A stretch of DNA of 12,378 nt from Paracoccaceae bacterium (lineage in GTDB: Bacteria; Pseudomonadota; Alphaproteobacteria; Rhodobacterales; Rhodobacteraceae): the NCBI GenBank assembly GCA_013214715.1, contig JABSSB010000087.1:1-12378 (forward strand), read 5' to 3'. Numbering within the stretch: the first letter of the stretch is position 1; every line of letters starts with the position of its first letter. The notes beneath the pieces were generated by a model, which saw nothing but the letters and a program-made list of their open reading frames with translations, did not search any database and was not told the DNA's origin. A program made the position numbers and the translations under genes. Below are positions 1 through 6,399 of this stretch, in pieces.

Positions 1-1
1 C

Positions 2-310
2 TCTGCCACCACTTGCACCCCCGCGACAGACAATCGAAATCAGCTCGAGGCTCTCCAGCCGTCGCAAAGCCCTTCGGACGGTTTGTTCAGATTGCCCCGC
101 GCAATCGCAAATTACCTGTGCACCAGGCCATGCGACCCGATCCGCGTTCGCATAGGTCGCAAGTGCAAACAGAACCCCTGCGGCTGATCTAAGGGCATCG
201 CGCCGCCCCGATCTCGCCTCGTGTCCATGCCAAGATAAAAATCCTGCGTCGCGTCCAGAGTTTGAAACCTGTCCTGCCCGGTACGCTTCAAAAGGCTTGA
301 ACCTACGCTC
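2..310 (-). CDS. Winged-helix (HTH_36-like) DNA-binding protein, partial, no start codon
   Basis: Reading the minus strand gives 103 open codons that run off the left window edge. The middle reads as a winged helix: a first helix with LRSAAGVLFALATYANAD, then WPGAQVICDCAGQSEQTVRR (recognition helix around QTVRRALRRLE), then LISIV and a glycine-rich wing (RGGASGGR). This fits the HTH_36 type seen in phage and plasmid replication proteins and regulators. An in-frame TGA lies at 313-311, and no ATG, GTG or TTG occurs between it and the helix-turn-helix. The start is therefore missing, non-standard or lost by a frameshift, so this may be a pseudogene. It is the last member of a minus-strand chain. 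The DNA-binding role comes from fold recognition; the target is unknown. Confidence 0.5.
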
Positions 311-323
311 TCACATTCCCGCT

Positions 324-497
324 TTAAAAAGCTCGGGCGCCTATCTCTTCATTTTTTCGATGGCGGGCTTCTGCTTGAGCGGCGAGATCATAACCGATCC
401 TTTCCAGATCTGCGCTCGGCTTTGCTGGGCACGACTTCAAAAGCTCGTCACTCGGGCCCGGCATCTGCTCGGAAACAGGTTTGGGAAGCTTTCTCAC
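324..497 (-). CDS. Small hypothetical protein with strong ribosome binding site
   Basis: This is a 57-residue minus-strand frame with a GTG start at 497-495. AGGAGG lies four bases upstream of the start, the best Shine-Dalgarno sequence in this part of the window, and it decides the start. The GTG overlaps the stop of the preceding open frame (ATGTGA), the usual signature of translational coupling. The protein begins RKLPKPVSEQMPG and ends in a charged, probably helical stretch (YDLAAQAEARHRKNEE). I do not recognise a family. It sits just upstream of the winged-helix frame, so it could be a small phage or plasmid-type accessory protein. The reading frame could also be fortuitous. Confidence 0.4.
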   Translation of the reverse strand: MRKLPKPVSEQMPGPSDELLKSCPAKPSADLERIGYDLAAQAEARHRKNEEIGARAF

Positions 498-640
498 ATC
501 GCCTCCTGCTCGATCGAGAAGGACACGGCGCCCCGCGCCAATGGCGTGCGCAGGGCCAGATGGTTTGAAATCACCGGCCAGCCCAGCCAGCCTGAGATCG
601 AACCCGAACCTGCCAGGGCGCCAGCATCGAAAGCACGGCC
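494..640 (-). CDS. Open frame without a start, possibly the shifted end of the upstream gene
   Basis: A 48-codon minus-strand frame runs between an in-frame TAA (643-641) and a TGA at 496-494. It has protein-like composition (for example SISGWLGWPVISNHLALRTP and the ending FSIEQEAM) but no ATG start before its last codon. Its stop overlaps the GTG of the next small gene. It may be the C-terminal part of the neighbouring gene at 652-945 displaced by a frameshift, or it may start at an internal GTG. No family recognised. Confidence 0.25.
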   Translation of the reverse strand, partial: GRAFDAGALAGSGSISGWLGWPVISNHLALRTPLARGAVSFSIEQEAM

Positions 641-651
641 TTAGGCCGCGC

Positions 652-945
652 TCAGGCCCACGCGTCCGCGCCATCCTCAAGCGGCGCAGGGGCAGGGGGC
701 GGCGCATCGCGATGCGCATCAAAGCTCGCAAGATTTGACCAGCGATCACGTCGCGCGAGCTCAACCTCGAAATCTACCGTGGACCCGCGTCCAACCGTGC
801 GCATATGCGCCGCCTTGATCCAGACCAGAGCCGCCTTGCCCTTCACCGGATCGCCCGCTTGCTTGGACACAGGAGCAATGAAGCCCGTCACGGCTTGCGA
901 AGTGCCGCGAAGCTCGGGCACCTGCGGCGCAGACAATCCTTGCAC
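652..945 (-). CDS. Hypothetical protein, 97 residues
   Basis: A minus-strand frame begins at GTG 945-943, one base after the stop of the preceding frame, with GAGGTGAT directly upstream as a close Shine-Dalgarno sequence. The protein has a segment AVTGFIAPVSKQAGDPVKGK, then ALVWIKAAHMRTVGRG, then an acidic and basic stretch, and ends in a proline/alanine-rich tail. No signal peptide or membrane segment is seen, and I do not recognise a family. Tight packing with its neighbours suggests an operon. The opposite-strand frames over the same DNA look less protein-like (arginine/serine/proline-rich). Confidence 0.4.
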   Translation of the reverse strand: MQGLSAPQVPELRGTSQAVTGFIAPVSKQAGDPVKGKAALVWIKAAHMRTVGRGSTVDFEVELARRDRWSNLASFDAHRDAPPPAPAPLEDGADAWA

Positions 946-946
946 A

Positions 947-1177
947 TCACCTCAAGGCGCACACCCGCGAATGCTCAGGCGTGGGCTGTGACGGGTTTGT
1001 CCAGTGATCTGCCGCGCCAAGCGGCACCCAATCCGCACCCGCCCAATAAACGCGATGCCAACCCTGTTCGGCGGCCTCGAAATCCAACGCGAGAAGCTCG
1101 CCCGCCATGTCGACGACGCGCTGCGGGCTGCGGCTCAGACAGGGCAAACGCGGCAGAGCGCCGATCAATCCGACCAT
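947..1177 (-). CDS. Hypothetical protein, 76 residues or longer
   Basis: A minus-strand frame from ATG 1177 encodes a tidy sequence containing MVGLIGALPRLPCL, then VVDMAGELLALDFEAAEQGW and HRVYWAGADWVPLGAADHW. The frame is open further upstream, to an in-frame TGA near 1259, and that part also looks protein-like (LRAGLPLSPGDL), but it offers no ATG, GTG or TTG. The true start is therefore uncertain and the N-terminus may be lost. The stop is followed after one base by the start of the next frame. The function is unknown; tryptophan-rich patches suggest a folded domain rather than random translation. Confidence 0.4.
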   Translation of the reverse strand: MVGLIGALPRLPCLSRSPQRVVDMAGELLALDFEAAEQGWHRVYWAGADWVPLGAADHWTNPSQPTPEHSRVCALR

Positions 1178-1306
1178 AAGATCGCCCGGAGAAAGGGGAA
1201 GTCCGGCCCTCAGGACATTTGTGCAACAAAAGCCGAAAAGACATCTCGACGCTGCTCATTTGTTACGCTGGCTTTGGTCGACATATCTGGTAATCTAAGC
1301 CTAAGG

Positions 1307-1321
1307 GGCCGCGCTGCGGCC
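1307..1321. repeat. Perfect 6-bp stem-loop upstream of the H-NOX gene
   Basis: GGCCGC, a three-base loop and GCGGCC lie 16 bases before the H-NOX start and end six bases before its ribosome binding site. In the mRNA leader this GC-only hairpin could modulate translation, or it could mark a binding site. No clear -10/-35 pair was found beside it. Confidence 0.35.
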
Positions 1322-1326
1322 AATCG

Positions 1327-1332
1327 GAGGGA
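1327..1332 (+). promoter_or_regulatory. Ribosome binding site of the H-NOX gene
   Basis: GGAGGG lies five bases before ATG 1338 and fixes this start. Confidence 0.7.
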
Positions 1333-1337
1333 GCGGC

Positions 1338-1898
1338 ATGAAAGGCGTGATTTTCGTAGAGCTGGTCAACATGGCCGAGGATGCCTTTGGCGAGGACACC
1401 GTCGATGACGTGCTGAGAAAGGCGGACCTTGCCAATGACGGCGCATTCACGACCGTCGGCAATTACCCCTGCTCGGAGCTGGTGAAAATCGTCATCGCCT
1501 TTAGCGAGCATTCTGGCCTCAGCCCGGAGGTGCTGCAACGCCAGTTCGGCTTCTGGATGATGGACTTCTTTGTAAAGCATTACCCGCAATTTTTCGCCGA
1601 CAAAACGAACGCCTTTGGCCTTCTGGAGGCCGTGGACCGCCAGATCCATGTGGAGGTCAAGAAGCTCTACCCCGATGCGAAGCTACCCCGGTTCGACACG
1701 CAGCGGTTGGAGAACGGGCATCTGGAGATGATCTATATCTCCAAGAACCCGCTGGAGGCCTTCTGCCACGGGCTGATCGAGGCCTGCCTCGCCCGCTTTG
1801 ACGAAGCCGGGGAGGTCGCCCGCACGCCCAGTGCAAACACCCCGGGCGCCGTCCGCTTTGACGTGGCGCTGACGGGCGCGGGCGCAGACCCGGCTTGA
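1338..1898 (+). CDS. H-NOX haem-based nitric oxide sensor protein
   Basis: This 186-residue protein is a complete H-NOX (HNOB) domain, the haem fold shared with soluble guanylate cyclase. The N-terminus (MKGVIFVELVNMAEDAFGED) is typical. His104 in RQIHVEVKKLYPDAKLP is the expected proximal haem ligand, followed by the conserved proline. The haem-propionate motif, normally YxSxR, reads Tyr133-Ile-Ser135-Lys-Asn137, so the arginine is replaced by asparagine. The position that is the oxygen-stabilising distal tyrosine in Thermoanaerobacter H-NOX aligns by spacing to Phe142, which suggests an NO-selective, non-oxygen-binding pocket (inference). The gene ends four bases before a soluble histidine kinase gene. 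In other bacteria such adjacent kinases are inhibited or tuned by NO-bound H-NOX. The protein is cytosolic, with no signal peptide. Confidence 0.92.
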   Translation: MKGVIFVELVNMAEDAFGEDTVDDVLRKADLANDGAFTTVGNYPCSELVKIVIAFSEHSGLSPEVLQRQFGFWMMDFFVKHYPQFFADKTNAFGLLEAVDRQIHVEVKKLYPDAKLPRFDTQRLENGHLEMIYISKNPLEAFCHGLIEACLARFDEAGEVARTPSANTPGAVRFDVALTGAGADPA

Positions 1899-1902
1899 CA
1901 CG

Positions 1903-3702
1903 ATGACGGACGAAGACGACCGCGTCTCCCGCCGGCGCTACAACCGCGCGCTGGCCGCCCGAGCCGAGGCCGAGGCTCTGCTCGAGGAAAAGAGCCGGGA
2001 GCTGTTCCTCGCCAATGAGGCGTTGGCGAAGCATTCGGCCAAGCTTGAGCAAGCCGTGCTGGAGCGCACCGCAGACCTGCGGCTGGCGCTGGAACGGGCG
2101 GAGGCGGCCTCTGCCGCGCGCTCGCGCTTTCTGGCAACGATGAGCCACGAGATCCGCACGCCGCTGGGCGGCCTGCTCGGCATGATCGACCTGGTGGCGA
2201 TGGAAGAGACCGTGCCGGAGAAGTTGGAGCTGCTCGGTTACGCGCGCACCGCCGGACTCGGGCTCAGTCGGATCGTAAACGAGGTGCTCGATTTTTCCAA
2301 GATGGAAGCGGGCGTGTTCCTGTTCGAGCAGGAGAATGTCGACCTGCGCGCTATGCTCGAAAGCATCCGCATCCTCGTGTCCTCCCACGAGCACGGCAAA
2401 GACCGCCGCTTGATCGTCCGCATCGACAAGGCAGTGCCAAAGCTATTCCTTTGCGATGCGACGCGGGTCCGGCAGGTACTGTCGAACCTTGTTAGCAACG
2501 CGCTGCGCTATTCCACGGACGGCCCCGTGATCATCCACAGCGAAGTGCGGGACGGCCCCGACGGCGACCGCCTGCGGTTGGAGGTGGAGGATTTTGGCGT
2601 CGGCATCGCGAAGGAGGATATCGGCAACCTCTTCAAAGATTTCACGCAGATCTCAAACCCGCTGACCGCCGCCGCCCAAGGCACCGGGCTGGGCCTTGCC
2701 ATTTGCAAGCGCGTCATCGAAGGCCTCGGCGGCAAAATCGGGGTGACCAGCACGCCCGAAGAAGGCTCGATCTTCTGGTTCGAACTGCCACTGATGGTGC
2801 CGGACATGGCCGCGTTGGAGGACGCGGAGAGCGCAACGGATGCCGCGCCCGTGTCGCTGGAGGGTGCACGCGTGTTGATCGCCGAGGACAACGTCATCAA
2901 CCAGAAGCTGTTGTTGACCTATGCGGACCGCATGGGGATGACAGCAGATCTGGCGCATAACGGGCGCATCGCCTTGGAGAAATTCAGCCCGGGCAAGTAC
3001 GACCTAATCCTGATGGATGTCGCCATGCCGGAGATGGACGGGCTGGAGGCGACGCGCCATCTGCACACCCGCTGGCCCGGCGACCAGCTGCCCCCGATCC
3101 TCGCGCTGACTGCCCATTTGATGGATGCTGTCGAGCAAGAGGCGCGCAGCGCTGGCATCAGCCGCATCCTGTCAAAGCCGATCCCCTTCGAGGAGCTCCA
3201 AACGGCGCTCCGCCAATCGCTGCGCACCCGCAAGACCCCGCAGCAGGCGGCCCCCCCTTCTGCCCCGCCAGCCTCCGTTCCGGAAGCCACGAAGGCCGCG
3301 CGGGCGGAGGTGCAGACCCGCGATCCCGGCCGCGGCCTGACGGAGCTGATGGACCCAAAGGTGCACCAAGACTTCGTGGAGACCTTCGGGCTGGAGGGAT
3401 TGTCGGACTTTGCCGCGAAATTCGTCAAGGACAGCGCCACCAGAATCGAAGTGCTCCTGGCCGCCGATGCGGCCGGCGACACCGCGGAGGTGACAACGCA
3501 GGCGCACTCCCTCAGAGGGGCCGCGATGGCCTTTGGCTTTCCCGACATGGTCGAATGGGCCGGCCAGATCGAGAAGGGTGAAACCCATCTAGAGGACGCT
3601 TCCGTGGCGGAGACGGCAGCGCGTTTCAAAGCCCGGCTGAATGAACTGGACGCGGCCATCCGAGACCGCGGACAGGAAACAACTGCTCCAAGCCCGGAGT
3701 GA
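1903..3702 (+). CDS. Soluble hybrid histidine kinase (HisKA-HATPase-REC-Hpt), H-NOX partner
   Basis: This 599-residue kinase has no membrane segment. Order: an N-terminal coiled coil rich in Glu/Ala/Leu (about 5-75); HisKA with phospho-acceptor His82 in SHEIRTP; HATPase_c with the N box around Asn195/Asn199, the G1 box near Asp230-Gly234 and the G2 box GTGLGL at 260-265; a receiver domain with acidic Glu328/Asp329, phospho-acceptor Asp372, Thr403 and Lys425; a proline/alanine linker (about 445-475); and a C-terminal Hpt domain with His535 in AHSLRGAA. The usual HxxKG of Hpt reads HxxRG. It lacks its own input domain, so the upstream H-NOX protein is the likely sensor. The ATG follows the H-NOX stop by four bases without a good Shine-Dalgarno sequence, which suggests translational coupling. 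The final response regulator is not in this window. Confidence 0.93.
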   Translation: MTDEDDRVSRRRYNRALAARAEAEALLEEKSRELFLANEALAKHSAKLEQAVLERTADLRLALERAEAASAARSRFLATMSHEIRTPLGGLLGMIDLVAMEETVPEKLELLGYARTAGLGLSRIVNEVLDFSKMEAGVFLFEQENVDLRAMLESIRILVSSHEHGKDRRLIVRIDKAVPKLFLCDATRVRQVLSNLVSNALRYSTDGPVIIHSEVRDGPDGDRLRLEVEDFGVGIAKEDIGNLFKDFTQISNPLTAAAQGTGLGLAICKRVIEGLGGKIGVTSTPEEGSIFWFELPLMVPDMAALEDAESATDAAPVSLEGARVLIAEDNVINQKLLLTYADRMGMTADLAHNGRIALEKFSPGKYDLILMDVAMPEMDGLEATRHLHTRWPGDQLPPILALTAHLMDAVEQEARSAGISRILSKPIPFEELQTALRQSLRTRKTPQQAAPPSAPPASVPEATKAARAEVQTRDPGRGLTELMDPKVHQDFVETFGLEGLSDFAAKFVKDSATRIEVLLAADAAGDTAEVTTQAHSLRGAAMAFGFPDMVEWAGQIEKGETHLEDASVAETAARFKARLNELDAAIRDRGQETTAPSPE

Positions 3703-3724
3703 GCGATATTGCTCATCCGCTTTT
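3700..3724 (+). terminator. Weak terminator-like hairpin after the kinase gene
   Basis: TGAGC and GCTCA flank a six-base loop beginning at the kinase stop codon, followed five bases later by TTTT. The stem is short, so this is at best a weak Rho-independent terminator. Confidence 0.25.
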
Positions 3725-4190
3725 CAGGTAAAACAGCAAGCAAGAGATGCGCGCCCCAAGAGTGGCCGACAACATGAATTGGCTCGCTGATTGATTGCAC
3801 GACCTGTCCACGAACCCGACCAGCCAACTGATAGCGGGGGCTGTTTCCGTTCGGACCTCCGGCCTCGATCTGTAGCTTGGCAGTAAGGGTGCGAAAACGA
3901 GTCGCCAAAGCGGCCTAGACACCTTTCCAGGCGGCAGGCATCGCGTAGCAACTCGGCAACAGCAGAAGGGCCGGCCCTCGGCCCCTCATGTTCAGTTCGA
4001 ACTCCAGCCTTTCCAGGCCGATCTGTTTCTTGCGAGGGGTGTCTTCAGCGTGGATGGTAGGGGGGTCCAAGGCCCACCGCTGGCAACTTAGCAAGCTGAA
4101 CTGCCGATGTCGCTGCAACCCCAAAACAGGTTGTGTTTGGCTTCACCTGTCGCTGGCGAAGAAACCACCTCAGGAGATTGAGTATGTGGC

Positions 4191-4213
4191 CCTTCATGAG
4201 GCCTGCATGAAGG
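4191..4213. repeat. 8-bp inverted repeat (CCTTCATG / CATGAAGG)
   Basis: Perfect 8-base arms flank a seven-base centre that itself contains AGGCCT. It could be an operator for a dimeric regulator or an RNA hairpin. No gene start is close enough to assign it. Confidence 0.5.
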
Positions 4214-4288
4214 CTCAATCACAGAAACCAACACAACTGCGGTTTGCTAGTTGTGTATTGGCGTTGCGCAAATGGGCCAAAATCCAAG

Positions 4289-4309
4289 AAATGCGCCAAA
4301 AGCGCATTT
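4289..4309. repeat. 8-bp hairpin (AAATGCGC / GCGCATTT)
   Basis: Perfect 8-base arms flank a five-base CAAAA loop. A stem of this quality is stable as RNA, but no T-run follows immediately on either strand, so it is not a canonical terminator. It lies 80 bases from the other inverted repeat in the same gene-free interval. Confidence 0.5.
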
Positions 4310-4579
4310 GCAGAACACTCGAAATCCGTGACCTCATCGCCGACACAGCCGCCTCAGTTGAAAATTCCCACAAAAAAGGCCAAACTCGATTCAACGCAAA
4401 GTCGCTTGAGGAGTATTCGCTCCATGAGCCGCCTGGAAGAGACCTGACGCGTTGGGCGCTTCCGCAACAACTAAGGTTGTGCTGGCATTTTCCGCATGGC
4501 TGACACGGAGCGTTTTGATGCAGCTTGATCCTAAGACGGGCCCCAGCCCGGCAAATCCGTGGTTTGCAGGTTGCGCCGC

Positions 4580-6043
4580 GTGACCGGCCTGAAAACCATA
4601 TTCCGGGCATTTGTCCTCCTTGCCCTGGCTACGGTCCTCGTGTCATGGTCGGGCGCCCCCTCCAATGCTCAGACCCTGCCCAAGCCGGGCGATGCCGAAC
4701 AGGTCGAAACCGAAACAAAAGCGCAGGCCGAGATCGACGCCGAAAGTGGTTCAGCAGATCCAGGCGCGTCTACCGGTGCCGACGAAGCCCCCGAGCAGAT
4801 TAGTCTTCCTGAAAGACTTCTGGATGCATCGCTGCCACTGCAGGAGTTTGAGTGGGAGCTGCTTCCACTGACGGAAGAAGAATTGGCGGAGCTTGCCGGG
4901 ATCACAGGTGACGCGCTCAAATTCGCCACCCAGGTCGTGGTCGCCCAAAAGCGCGAGATCGCCGGAATTGACCCTGCCTCCTCTACGCCCGGAAGCCTTG
5001 AACAGGCGAAAGAGACAATGGTTCAACTCGTGGAGGATCAGGCACAGGACATGCGTCGATACCGGCTGGTGGTCAATGCGCTCGAGGCCAAGGGCGGCGA
5101 TCCGGAGCTTGTGGCCAAGTTGCGCGCGTATCAGGTCGCGCTGATTGCCGATCAGGCACGCCTCGCCGACCGGACAAGCATTCTCCATCACGCCCGAAAA
5201 TGGCTTCTATCATGGGATGGTGGGGCGAAGGTGCTGCTTTATCTCGGTGTGCTCGCGGGCTCGCTTGTTGCGCTGATCCTGCTAGCCCGGATCGTGCGCG
5301 GCTGGTCCAATCTGATGCTGAAACGGGCCAAAGTGTCGCGCTTGCTCAAGGCATTCCTCGAGCACGTGTTTTTCTGGATGACCATCATCGTGGGCTTCCT
5401 GATGGTCTTGGCCACGCTGGGCGTGGATATCGGACCCCTCGTCGCGTTGATTGGCGGCGCCTCCTTCATCATTGCCTTCGCGATGCAGGACACTCTGTCA
5501 AATTTTGCCGCCGGCTTGATGATCATGATCTACCAGCCCTTCGACGAGGGCGATTTCGTCAGTGTTGCGGGCATCGCCGGCGAGGTCCGCGCCGTGTCCG
5601 TCGTGGCAACCACGATCCGCACCCCGGACAACCAGGTTATCATCATCCCGAATTCGCGGGTCTGGGGGGACGTGATCACCAATGTAACCGGGTCGCCCGT
5701 GCGCCGCGTCGATCTTGTGTTCGGGATCGGCTATGAGGAAGACCTGCAAAAGACGCAGCAGGTCCTTGAAGCCGTGGTGCAACAGCATCCCGATGTGCTC
5801 CGAAAACCCGCCCCAATGATCCGGGTCAGCGCGCTGCGCGACAGCTGTGTCGAATTCATGGTCCGCCCCTGGGTGCGCGTCGAAAACTATTGGGATGTGT
5901 ATTGGGACCTGACGCGAGATGTGAAAATCGCCTTTGATGCCGAAGGGATCAGCATTCCCTACCCGCAGCGCGAACTCACCATCCGCTCTTCGAAACAGGA
6001 CCCGGACATCCCCGGTTCCACCGCCCCGGATGCCCAGGGCTGA
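4580..6043 (+). CDS. MscS-family mechanosensitive ion channel
   Basis: From GTG 4580 the protein has 487 residues. GTG 4559, seven codons earlier, also keeps the frame but has no ribosome binding site; 4580 has AGG nine bases upstream and gives a normal signal peptide (TGLKTIFRAFVLLALATVLV, ending near SNAQ). Numbering from 4559: an acidic, low-complexity, probably periplasmic N-terminal region follows (about 40-220), with charged helices. Then come three membrane segments: 224-246, 267-287 and the Gly/Ala-rich pore helix about 291-325 (ALIGGASFIIAFAMQDTLSN). The cytoplasmic MscS beta domain (GIAGEVRAVSVVATTIRTPD, then IIIPNS) and an alpha/beta C-terminal domain ending PYPQRELTI complete the family pattern. 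It gates on membrane tension to release solutes during osmotic downshock. It is longer than E. coli MscS (286 residues) because of the N-terminal extension. It appears to be transcribed alone. Confidence 0.93.
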   Translation: MTGLKTIFRAFVLLALATVLVSWSGAPSNAQTLPKPGDAEQVETETKAQAEIDAESGSADPGASTGADEAPEQISLPERLLDASLPLQEFEWELLPLTEEELAELAGITGDALKFATQVVVAQKREIAGIDPASSTPGSLEQAKETMVQLVEDQAQDMRRYRLVVNALEAKGGDPELVAKLRAYQVALIADQARLADRTSILHHARKWLLSWDGGAKVLLYLGVLAGSLVALILLARIVRGWSNLMLKRAKVSRLLKAFLEHVFFWMTIIVGFLMVLATLGVDIGPLVALIGGASFIIAFAMQDTLSNFAAGLMIMIYQPFDEGDFVSVAGIAGEVRAVSVVATTIRTPDNQVIIIPNSRVWGDVITNVTGSPVRRVDLVFGIGYEEDLQKTQQVLEAVVQQHPDVLRKPAPMIRVSALRDSCVEFMVRPWVRVENYWDVYWDLTRDVKIAFDAEGISIPYPQRELTIRSSKQDPDIPGSTAPDAQG

Positions 6044-6159
6044 CACTGAACCTGTGGCGCCGGTTTGATCTGAGGCCTGTGTCGCACCGGCTCCAGAGAG
6101 AGCCTGACAGCAAAGGTCATTCCTGTTGTGACAAAACTGTTCACGGCGAAATCAGACAT
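5959..6159 (-). CDS. Possible small ORF antisense to the mscS 3' end
   Basis: A 66-codon minus-strand frame starts MSDFAVNSFVTTGMTFAVRL at ATG 6159, with a good purine-rich Shine-Dalgarno sequence (GGAGAGGAA, six bases upstream). The first 25 residues look protein-like. The rest runs through the 3' end of mscS on the opposite strand and does not. It may be the stub of a gene whose body was lost, or chance. A palindrome lies 40 bases upstream. Confidence 0.2.
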   Translation of the reverse strand: MSDFAVNSFVTTGMTFAVRLSLEPVRHRPQIKPAPQVQCQPWASGAVEPGMSGSCFEERMVSSRCG

Positions 6160-6199
6160 ACGAAATTCCTCTCCAGATCCGAAGCTGACGCTGCTCACA

Positions 6200-6215
6200 C
6201 TGCGATCAATCGCAG
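6200..6215. promoter_or_regulatory. 16-bp palindrome, possible operator
   Basis: CTGCGAT and ATCGCAG surround a two-base centre. It lies in the 356-base interval between mscS and hisB (6044-6399), where I see no convincing gene. The symmetry suits a dimeric regulator, and it would sit upstream of the minus-strand frame starting at 6159. No regulator is assigned. Confidence 0.3.
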
Positions 6216-6399
6216 CCGTTTCGGTTAGCGTGGCGTCAAAAAAGGACCTGATCGCTCGATGACGGCCCGTGTCCAGAAGCTATCCACTGGCAGATCATGG
6301 GGCAAAGGCGAGGGCGAGACAGGCGTATCGGCCATCCGAAGGCCGACACCTGCTGCATCGAAAATCTGAAGAGGTTTTTGCTTGTGGATGATTTGGCCT

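Larger units (their letters stand above)
3703..4579. other. Long gene-free interval between kinase and MscS genes
   Basis: About 880 bases without a convincing gene. The longest plus-strand frame (3988-4503) lacks a ribosome binding site and has a composition unlike a protein. A minus-strand stretch near 3750-3800 translates to VVGHSWGAHLLLAVL, which resembles an alpha/beta-hydrolase nucleophile elbow, but the frame continues only as the antisense of the kinase. Part of the interval (about 4200-4400) is visibly richer in A and T than the flanking genes and holds two inverted repeats listed separately. It may be eroded accessory DNA or hold a small RNA. Confidence 0.5.

Noticed and set aside
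324..1408. Several plus-strand frames (297-644, 481-738, 805-1179, 1004-1408)
   Set aside because: They are rich in Arg, Ser and Pro, lack ribosome binding sites and overlap the more protein-like minus-strand frames or the H-NOX start.
1657..2394. Long minus-strand frame opposite the H-NOX and kinase genes
   Set aside because: It is antisense to two well-identified genes and its composition is a typical GC-rich shadow.
2919..3908. 329-codon minus-strand frame, with a GHSWGA hydrolase-like motif near 3770
   Set aside because: Most of it is the antisense of the histidine kinase gene. The motif is isolated, without a catalytic Asp/His context or an N-terminal strand pattern.
3988..4503. 171-codon plus-strand frame in the interval before mscS
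   Set aside because: No ribosome binding site, erratic composition with many Cys, Trp and Lys, and no recognisable domain. It also spans both inverted repeats.
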